Source: Rhizomicrobium palustre
Lineage (GTDB): Bacteria; Pseudomonadota; Alphaproteobacteria; Micropepsales; Micropepsaceae
Length of the DNA stretch: 64,000 bases
Assembly (NCBI RefSeq): GCF_011761565.1
Contig: NZ_JAASRM010000001.1
Location: 2,356,139-2,420,138, forward strand
Reading direction: 5' to 3'
This document shows, one piece after another, positions 27,101 to 37,122 of the stretch. Position numbers and translations under genes: made by a program. Every line of letters begins with the position of its first letter. Position 1 is the stretch's first letter. The notes below the pieces were generated by a model that was not told the DNA's origin, searched no databases, and saw only the letters and a program-made list of their open reading frames with translations.

Positions 27101-27499
27101 TTACGGTGCGATTAATTCCACGTCCGGGAAATAGCGGCGGTAGCGTGCGGTATCGCGGGTGAGAAGTGGCAGGCCTGATACTTGCGCATGTGCGCCAATG
27201 AAGAAGTCGGGCAGGTTGCTGCCGCGCGTACCGCCCCGGCGACGGTAGTCGCCAAACACTTTGCCCGCCAGGAAGAGGGTGGATTTTGGCATTGGACAAA
27301 GCTGCAAGTTTAGATCGGCCAAAGCGAGGTCCAGCTCCATCTCGCTTTTGCTCTTTACCGCAATCTCGGCGTAGACGATTTCGTCGAAGTAAAGCGGCCC
27401 CAGATGAGAGCGGCGGACAAGCTGCTCCATGGACCAATCAAACCAATCAGGCGTGGTGCTGAGAATGTCGATGAGCACATTGCTATCGACGAGGGTCAC
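27101..27499 (-). CDS. vapC: VapC-type PIN-domain ribonuclease toxin
   Basis: PIN-domain endoribonuclease of a type II toxin-antitoxin system. The 132-residue protein has the first catalytic aspartate at position 5 (LVDSNVLID), a central glutamate in DEIVYAEI, and the later acidic residues in NLPDFFIGAHA and TRDTARY. The GTG start overlaps the antitoxin stop (GTGA), so its translation is coupled to the antitoxin. Confidence 0.88.
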   Translation of the reverse strand: MTLVDSNVLIDILSTTPDWFDWSMEQLVRRSHLGPLYFDEIVYAEIAVKSKSEMELDLALADLNLQLCPMPKSTLFLAGKVFGDYRRRGGTRGSNLPDFFIGAHAQVSGLPLLTRDTARYRRYFPDVELIAP

Positions 27500-27777
27500 G
27501 GTTTCCCGGCCTCCATCTCCGCGTCCTCACTATAACCGCGGGTCATTTCCATGATCTCATCGGTAGTGATCCCGCTGATGATCCCGCGGTTTGCAACTTC
27601 CAGCAGACGCTGTCTGTATTCATCCATGGATTTGCGCTTGGCCTCAGGCTTTTGGATCACGAGCGCGCCTGTAGCGCCGAGAGTTATCTCGACTTCATCA
27701 CCGGGTTTGATCCCGGCTTTGTCACGCAATTCTTCGGGAAGGGTGATCTGCCCCTCGCTGGTGATGGTCGTAACCAT
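27496..27777 (-). CDS. vapB: VapB-type AbrB/MazE-fold antitoxin
   Basis: A 93-residue DNA-binding antitoxin with an N-terminal swapped-hairpin AbrB domain (TITSEGQITLPEELRDKAGI, then PGDEVEI) and a C-terminal acidic tail (about 50-93) likely to bind and neutralise VapC. It is first in the two-gene operon, as usual, and probably autoregulates it. Confidence 0.87.
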   Translation of the reverse strand: MVTTITSEGQITLPEELRDKAGIKPGDEVEITLGATGALVIQKPEAKRKSMDEYRQRLLEVANRGIISGITTDEIMEMTRGYSEDAEMEAGKP

Positions 27778-27831
27778 GCTGCACCGCTGCTACTTGTCCG
27801 GGTAAATCCTAGCACAATCCCCCCCTCAAAA

Positions 27832-27860
27832 CAAAAACGCCCCGGTTTCCCGGGGCGTTT
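27832..27860 (-). terminator. terminator after the second mlaC-like gene
   Basis: On the minus strand, ACGCCCCGG-GAAA-CCGGGGCGT then TTTTTG. Identical over 29 nt to the ettA terminator but inverted, so the two bracket the membrane-protein/VapBC segment. Confidence 0.85.
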
Positions 27861-27883
27861 CGGTATGGCTTTGCGGGCAGGCG

Positions 27884-28507
27884 TTACTTGGTCTGCGCGG
27901 CCTTCTGCTTCAGCATGGCGGTGAGGGCCTTCACGTCGCCGTTATGCTGGCCGAGGTAAGAGGTGAAGTCGTTGCGTTCCAGTTCGCGGATCCACACGCC
28001 TTCGACCGAGAAATCGACCACCACCATCTTGCCGCCATTGTTCTGTACACGGAACTGTACTTCGAACGGCTTGGCGCTGGGCTTCTTGGGATCGACCGTC
28101 ACCGATTTGACCACGGTCTCATCGGCGGAGAGCGGGGTCGAGCCGGTCACCTTCAGGCTCTGGCCCGAATATTTTGCGAAGTAGGATTGATAGACCGCCA
28201 GCGCGTAATCCTTGAAGGCGGCTTCAAATGCCGTGAGGTCTTCCGGCGAAGCGGTGCGGCGATACTGGCCGAGCGTATAGCGCCCGATGGCCGAGATGTC
28301 CGTAAGGCTCAACAAGAAGCCCTGAAACTCCGTCTTGCGCTGATCTTTGGAGAGCTGGGTGTTGTTGAGAATGCCCATGCCCTTTTGCACATTATCGGTG
28401 ATGTATTGCTCGGCCGGGGTGGCGGCGAGCGCCGGTGCTGCGGCCGTGCCCAGCACCAGAACGAAGGCGGCGATCAGGCCAGCCAAGAAGGTTTTGTAAA
28501 TCTGCAT
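27884..28507 (-). CDS. mlaC: MlaC/Ttg2-family periplasmic phospholipid-binding protein
   Basis: A 207-residue secreted protein with signal peptide (about 1-28, ending ALAA) and an MlaC domain: TDISAIGRYTLGQYRR, FKDYALAVYQSYFAKYSGQ and VVDFSVEGVWIRELERNDF. It ferries phospholipids between outer-membrane MlaA and an inner-membrane MCE/ABC complex. ATG 28507 gives a sound signal peptide; the frame is open to 28567. The adjacent mlaA-type gene lies 130 nt upstream on the same strand. It is distinct from hpnM at 18.5 kb. Confidence 0.87.
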   Translation of the reverse strand: MQIYKTFLAGLIAAFVLVLGTAAAPALAATPAEQYITDNVQKGMGILNNTQLSKDQRKTEFQGFLLSLTDISAIGRYTLGQYRRTASPEDLTAFEAAFKDYALAVYQSYFAKYSGQSLKVTGSTPLSADETVVKSVTVDPKKPSAKPFEVQFRVQNNGGKMVVVDFSVEGVWIRELERNDFTSYLGQHNGDVKALTAMLKQKAAQTK

Positions 28508-28637
28508 CGTGCCCTGCTTTGTTCGAAGAACCAGCGTCGTTGCGAGAGGTAATGATCGCTGGGGCATATGGCAAGTTCGTGGCGCGAAAATCGCTTAAAT
28601 CTCTTTCGATGTCTTTGAACAAAACCGCTGAAACCAT

Positions 28638-29378
28638 TCAATAATTTTCCGGTTCAGTAACATCGGGCATACCATTGCGGATCTCGCTGGCGCGGTGTTG
28701 GCGATAAAGGCTTCGTACCGTTGCGTAATAATCAAGGGAATCCCGCTCGATACCCTCCAGCGCCTCGAGATTGCGCGCCCGCGCATCGAGGATCGTTCCA
28801 TACATTCTGACCCCGGACCAAAGTATGTGCCGTTTGATACGGATATACATGGTGGGATCGAGGGCGGTATCCCCGAGCCTGCCCGCAACATCGCGCGGGT
28901 TAGAGGGGCCTAAGAAGGGCAACATGAGATAAGGACCTTCACCAGCGCCCCAAACGGCAAGGGTCTGTCCGAAATCTTCCTCATGCCCGGAAATGCCGAT
29001 GCGGCCTGCGGCATCCACCAGCCCGCCGAGGCCAAGCGTGGCGTTGATCAGAAAACGCGACGCGGTTTCACCTGCCCGGCTGGGAGAGCCTTGCAGCATG
29101 TCATTTGCAAACACGATCGGCTGCTGCAGCGTGTCGAGGAAGTTGTGCACCCCGTTGCGCGCGCTTTCCGGCACCACGGCGACATAGCGCTCCGCCGTCG
29201 GTTTTAGCGCCAGCCGGTCCACCGCCAGATTGAAGGCGAAAACCTCGCGATTGGTGGCTTCATAGGGGTCTTCTTTAGTAGGCCCCGCCGCGCAGCCTGC
29301 CAGAAAGAGGGTGATGAGGCTTGCGGCCAAGCTCGGCAGGAAATGACCCGAATTCCGCGAAAATTTGCGCGCGTTCAT
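28638..29378 (-). CDS. mlaA: MlaA (VacJ)-family outer-membrane lipoprotein, copy 2
   Basis: A 246-residue lipoprotein with lipobox LAGC (Cys near 29), DPYEATNREVFAFN and the MlaA core EEDFGQTLAVWGAGEGPYLMLPFLG. It resembles the copy at 22.0-22.8 kb in every block, so the two are paralogues. This one pairs with the mlaC-type gene downstream and probably works in general phospholipid transport, while copy 1 neighbours hpnN. It is divergent from the sahR-metF-metH operon, 93 nt away. Confidence 0.88.
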   Translation of the reverse strand: MNARKFSRNSGHFLPSLAASLITLFLAGCAAGPTKEDPYEATNREVFAFNLAVDRLALKPTAERYVAVVPESARNGVHNFLDTLQQPIVFANDMLQGSPSRAGETASRFLINATLGLGGLVDAAGRIGISGHEEDFGQTLAVWGAGEGPYLMLPFLGPSNPRDVAGRLGDTALDPTMYIRIKRHILWSGVRMYGTILDARARNLEALEGIERDSLDYYATVRSLYRQHRASEIRNGMPDVTEPENY

Positions 29379-29430
29379 TATTTCCCTGCGGCTTAGCTTC
29401 CCCAGGGTGTGCTCTCAGGTTTTTCCCTGC

Positions 29431-29460
29431 TTGCACAGGCGGTCAAACGAAGCATATAAA
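29431..29460 (+). promoter_or_regulatory. candidate promoter of the sahR-metF-metH operon
   Basis: TTGCAC (29431-29436) and TATAAA (29455-29460), 18 nt apart, match sigma-70-type boxes. The -10 lies inside the AT-rich palindrome, so a repressor bound there would block RNA polymerase. Confidence 0.5.
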
Positions 29461-29474
29461 GATATGTTTATATG
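29453..29474. promoter_or_regulatory. probable ArsR/SahR-type operator
   Basis: Inverted repeat CATATAAA / TTTATATG separated by GATATG. It covers the putative -10 box and runs into the first possible ATG (29472) of the regulator gene. A near-identical palindrome occurs upstream of metE at 53624-53643, pointing to one regulator for both. Confidence 0.65.
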
Positions 29475-29507
29475 TTTTCGGACCCAGATATGGCCCAAGG
29501 CGAGGCA

Positions 29508-30479
29508 ATGGACAGGCTTGTAGGCATGCTGCGCGCGGCGGGCGATCCCACGCGGCTGCGCCTTTTGCTGCTTTTGCGCCAGGCCGAGCTGACGGTCAGT
29601 GAGTTGATCGAGATTATCGGCCAGAGCCAGCCACGCGTCTCGCGCCATCTGAAGCTTCTTTGCGGGGCGGGGCTGATCGAGCGTTTCAAGGAAGGAAGCT
29701 GGGTTTTCTACCGCGCCACGGAAGAGGGGGAGGCGGCTGCGCTCTCTCAGGCCCTGGAAGCCTTGCTGCCGGGACCGCCGGAAGCCGATTTGAAACGCCT
29801 GGCGACCGTGCGCGAAAAGCGGGCCGCCGAGGCCGCCGCCTATTTCAAGGAAAATGCCGCCGAATGGGGCCATATCCGCTCCCTTTACGCCCCTGAGCGC
29901 GAGGTGGAAACGGCTATCCTGCGCCAGCTCCAAGGCGAGCCGATTCAGCAACTCCTCGATGCCGGAACTGGCACGGGGCGGATGCTGGAACTTCTGGCGC
30001 CATCGGTGCGCCGGGCGGTGGGGGTTGATGTCAGCCCGGAAATGCTCGCCATCGCGCGCGATAAGCTGATGCGGGGCGGTTTTGCCCATTGTCAGGTGCG
30101 TTTGGCCGACTCTTATCGCTTGCCCTTCGACAGCGGCAATGGCGAGACGGGTTTTGATGTCGTGCTTTTCCATCAAGTGCTGCATTATCTTGACGACCCC
30201 GCTGCGGCGGTGGTTGAGGCCGCGCGCGTGATGCGCCAAGGCGGGCGGCTTCTGATCGCCGATTTCGTCCAGCACGATTTGGAGTTTCTGCGCACGGATT
30301 ATGCCCATCGCCGTCTTGGCTTCTCCGACAAGGAAGTCCTGGGGTGGTTCCAGGCGGCAGGGCTCAAACTATCCGCCAGCGAGGCCATCGCGCCCCCCGC
30401 TGAGGCAAAAGACAAACTGATCGTGAAACTCTGGCTTGGCCGTTCGGAGGCCAAGGCCCAACAAGGCAAAGCCGCATGA
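29508..30479 (+). CDS. ArsR-family regulator fused to SAM methyltransferase domain (SahR-like)
   Basis: Two-domain protein: an ArsR winged helix (MDRLVGMLRAAGDPTRLRLL; recognition helix QSQPRVSRHLKLL) and a class I methyltransferase-like domain (LLDAGTGTGRMLELL, VGVDVSPEMLAIA). Relatives beside methionine genes, called SahR, are known or predicted to sense S-adenosylhomocysteine. Here it heads an operon with metF and metH, overlapping metF by four bases, and its own promoter carries the palindrome also found before metE. In-frame ATGs exist at 29472 and 29490; 29508 is chosen because AGGCGAGG lies just upstream and 29472 would be leaderless inside the operator. Length 323 residues. Confidence 0.85.
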   Translation: MDRLVGMLRAAGDPTRLRLLLLLRQAELTVSELIEIIGQSQPRVSRHLKLLCGAGLIERFKEGSWVFYRATEEGEAAALSQALEALLPGPPEADLKRLATVREKRAAEAAAYFKENAAEWGHIRSLYAPEREVETAILRQLQGEPIQQLLDAGTGTGRMLELLAPSVRRAVGVDVSPEMLAIARDKLMRGGFAHCQVRLADSYRLPFDSGNGETGFDVVLFHQVLHYLDDPAAAVVEAARVMRQGGRLLIADFVQHDLEFLRTDYAHRRLGFSDKEVLGWFQAAGLKLSASEAIAPPAEAKDKLIVKLWLGRSEAKAQQGKAA

Positions 30480-31356
30480 GCCTGAAAGATATCGCCCAGA
30501 GGGACCGCCCTATTCGCGTCTCCTTCGAATTCTTCCCGCCGAAGACGGCGGAGATGGAAGAACAGCTTTGGACCTCGATCAAAAGACTGGCGCCATTGTC
30601 GCCCAGCTTTGTTTCGGTGACCTATGGCGCGGGTGGCTCCACGCGTGATCGCACCCATGCCACGGTGAAGCGCTTGGTGCAGGAGACCGGCCTTAAAACC
30701 GCCGCGCATCTGACCTGCGTTGCCGCGCCCAAGAGCGAAGTGAACGAGGTGATCCGCGAATATTGGCATGCGGGTGTGCGTGATATCGTGGCCTTGCGTG
30801 GTGATATGCCGGTGGCGGGCACGCCTTATGCGCATCATCCCGAAGGCTATGCCTCCACGCCGGAGCTGATCACCGGTATTCGTTCGATTGCCGATTTCGA
30901 GGTCAGCGTCTCCTGCTATCCCGAGCGCCATCCGGAATCGCCCTCGCTGGAACATGATCTCGATCTTCTGAAGCAGAAGGTGGAAGCAGGCGCGACGCGC
31001 GCCATTGCGCAGTTCTGTTTTTCCAACGAGACGCTGGCGCGGTTCCGTGATCGCGCCGATCGCTGGGGCATCAATGTGCCGATCCTGCCGGGCTTGATGC
31101 CGACCACCAATTTCAAAGGCATTGCGCGCATGGCGGGGCGTTGCGGTGCATCGGTGCCGACCTGGCTCGCCGGGCTCTACGAAGGGCTCGACAATGATCC
31201 TGAAAGCCGTCGCATCGTGGCCTCCGCCGTGATGGCCGAACAGGTCAGCGATCTTTATGCCAAAGGCTTCGACCAGTTTCATTTCTACACGCTTAATCAA
31301 GCCGACCTGACCTACGCGACCTGCCGCATTCTGGGCCTTACGCCGAAGGAAAATCC

Positions 31357-31360
<4 letters not shown>
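30476..31360 (+). CDS. metF: methylenetetrahydrofolate reductase
   Basis: Flavoenzyme making 5-methyl-THF for methionine synthesis. The 294-residue protein has the TIM-barrel start [10 protein letters not shown] with the catalytic glutamate, [18 protein letters not shown] and QFCFSNE motifs. It overlaps both the upstream regulator and downstream metH by ATGA, so translation of all three is coupled and controlled from the regulator promoter. Confidence 0.95.
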
Positions 31361-35052
<3,692 letters not shown>

Positions 35053-35060
35053 GGCAAAGC

Positions 35061-35684
35061 CTACCGCCGTCCAGAGAGTACCAGCCGGAGCGCTAAAAGG
35101 CCCATCACGCTTGCCGAGATATAACCCATGATCTTGGCGATGAGTGGATTGGCCTTTAACCGCCCGGCCAGCCTGCCGCCGCCAAAGGCGACAATGCAAT
35201 TCACGCAGGTGGCCGAGAGGTTGAAGCACACGCCCAATATAAGGATTTGCAGCCAGGCGGGTCCGGCATCGCGGGTGACGAATTGGGGCAGGAAGGCGAT
35301 GAAGAAAATCGCCACCTTGGGATTGAAGATGTTTGTCACCACGCCTTGGCGGAATGCGGTGCCGATGGCACCGTCCTCGCGGCTTTCGGAAAAACGTGGC
35401 GGATGGCGGAGCATGCCCACCGCGATCCAGATCAGATAGGCCGCTCCGGCATAGCGCACCACATCAAAGGCAAGCGGAAAGGCGACGAACAGCGCCGCCA
35501 AACCGAAGGCGGCGAGCGTCATGTGAAACAGCGTTCCGGTACCGATGCCCAGCGCTGCGGCGAGACCCGCGCGCGTGCCGCGATGTGCGGCTTGCGCCAG
35601 CACAAAAGTCATATCCGGCCCTGGCGTTATGTTCAGCGCCAAAGCACCTGCCATAAAGAGGAGGAAAACATCGAGCGTCGGCAT
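35061..35684 (-). CDS. LysE/RhtB-family amino-acid exporter
   Basis: Inner-membrane transporter of 207 residues with about six membrane helices and the family N-terminal motif ALNITPGPDMTFVLAQAAHRG, then GLAAALGIGTG. Substrate not identifiable; related proteins export threonine, homoserine or other amino acids. It converges on metH with only 8 nt between stops. Proximity to methionine genes could hint at sulphur amino-acid or homoserine export, but this is speculative. Confidence 0.87.
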   Translation of the reverse strand: MPTLDVFLLFMAGALALNITPGPDMTFVLAQAAHRGTRAGLAAALGIGTGTLFHMTLAAFGLAALFVAFPLAFDVVRYAGAAYLIWIAVGMLRHPPRFSESREDGAIGTAFRQGVVTNIFNPKVAIFFIAFLPQFVTRDAGPAWLQILILGVCFNLSATCVNCIVAFGGGRLAGRLKANPLIAKIMGYISASVMGLLALRLVLSGRR

Positions 35685-35752
35685 GGCGCCAGCCTATAAA
35701 AGGGCGGTGCAGGCTGAAAGCGGCTTGAGGTAAACGCATTCCTGAAAATTCA

Positions 35753-35855
35753 TGAGGCGGCCGACGCCGTTAAGCACCGTAGCCGCCTCACGCTGCCCCC
35801 TTGGAACAGGACCTTGGCCGTTTGGTGATACTCCGTTTCCCCCCGGTATCACCAA
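35753..35855. promoter_or_regulatory. structured intergenic segment with two inverted repeats
   Basis: TGAGGCGGC (35753-35761) pairs with GCCGCCTCA (35782-35790), and TTGGTGATAC (35822-35831) with GTATCACCAA (35846-35855). Both are perfect. The gap from 35685 to 35959 has no convincing gene. These could be operators, an untranslated RNA or decayed repeats. Confidence 0.4.
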
Positions 35856-35959
35856 GCAGCGGGGGGATTTGTCCAAAAATGAACGGATTTGGCAACGGGG
35901 CTTATTGCCGTCCAGTAATTTGCCGGGCCTTTGTGGATTCAACGCAACAACAAAGGTGG

Positions 35960-37090
35960 TTAATCCTGGAAGTGTTTAGAGAGCTTCAATCCTTGCCGCT
36001 GGTAATTTGAGCCAATGCCTTCGCCGTAGGCAGTTGAAGGTACTTCCGTCAGCCTTTCGAAGACCAAGCGGCCAATGGTCTGGCCATGTTCCAGGATGAA
36101 GGGCACCTCACGCGAGCGCACTTCCAAAACCGCGCGCGCCGATGGGGGATGGCCATGGGCATAGCCGAAACCGGGGTCGAAGAAGCCCGCGTAATGTACG
36201 CGGAATTCGCCCATCAGCGGGTTGAAGGGCACCATTTCTGCAGCGTATTCGGGTGGAATCGCCACCGCCTCGCGTGACGCGAGAATATAGAATTCGTCGG
36301 GGTCCAAAACGATATTGCCGGATTTGGCGGGTTCGATGGCGTCCCAATATTCATGCGGATCGAGGATGCCCCGCTTGTCGACATCAATAATGTTGGTGTG
36401 GCGCTTGGCCCGCCAGCCGACGATTCGGCTGCCATCGCCTTTGAAATCGCCTTTCAGATCGACCGACAGCCCCAGCCCATTGTCGATATCGGCCTCGCCT
36501 TCGACCAAGGGAATCTCGGCATGCAAGCGGCGAAGCTGGGTATCGGTGAATTGCGGCGAGCCGCGGCGCACGCGAAGCTGATTGAGTCGCGAGCCCTTGC
36601 GCACCAGGATCGGGAAGGTGCGGGGGGAGACCTCGGCGTAAAGAGGGCCGTGATAGCCGGTCTCAACCCGGTCAAAGCCGGTGCAGCGGTCGGTGATCAG
36701 GCGGGTGAAGACGTCGAGCCGCCCAGTGGAGCTTTTGGGGTTGGCAAGACCCGAGACACGCGGCGAAAACTCGGCCGATTCCAAGAGCGGAATCACATAG
36801 ACGCAGCCCGTTTCAAGAACCGCGCCCTGTTCCAGGCTGATCTCGTGCAGCGCGACTTCGCGCAATTTTTCTTCGACCGTCGCATGGGGGCCCGGCAGGA
36901 AGCTTGCCCGCACCCGATAGGCCATGGCGCCAAGGCGCAAATCCACGCTGGCGGGCTGAATCTGAGTTTCGGCCAGGGCCTCGGCGATGCGGACCTCACG
37001 GCCCTCGCCAATCAGGCGGGTCAGGATATGGCCAGGCAGGATGCCGGTGGCGTTCTTGCCGTAGTCTTCGGAAGCTTCGTCTTGGGTCAT
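35960..37090 (-). CDS. dcd: two-domain dCTP deaminase (DCD family)
   Basis: Large alphaproteobacterial form of 2'-deoxycytidine 5'-triphosphate deaminase, making dUTP in pyrimidine nucleotide synthesis. The 376-residue protein contains two dUTPase-like beta-barrel halves: the first with QPASVDLRLG and ANPKSSTGRLDVFTRL, the second with GFFDPGFGYAHGHPPSA and QTIGRLVFERL. ATG 37090 is chosen; a GTG at 37126 would overlap the helicase stop by four bases and is possible if the genes are coupled. It is last in a minus-strand series after the helicase. Confidence 0.85.
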   Translation of the reverse strand: MTQDEASEDYGKNATGILPGHILTRLIGEGREVRIAEALAETQIQPASVDLRLGAMAYRVRASFLPGPHATVEEKLREVALHEISLEQGAVLETGCVYVIPLLESAEFSPRVSGLANPKSSTGRLDVFTRLITDRCTGFDRVETGYHGPLYAEVSPRTFPILVRKGSRLNQLRVRRGSPQFTDTQLRRLHAEIPLVEGEADIDNGLGLSVDLKGDFKGDGSRIVGWRAKRHTNIIDVDKRGILDPHEYWDAIEPAKSGNIVLDPDEFYILASREAVAIPPEYAAEMVPFNPLMGEFRVHYAGFFDPGFGYAHGHPPSARAVLEVRSREVPFILEHGQTIGRLVFERLTEVPSTAYGEGIGSNYQRQGLKLSKHFQD

Positions 37091-37122
37091 GGGGCCGAAA
37101 CTAGCCGCCAGAAGGGCCCCCG

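Noticed and set aside
35694..35942. 82-codon minus-strand frame in the lysE-dcd gap
   Set aside because: Covers the inverted repeats; composition is not protein-like.
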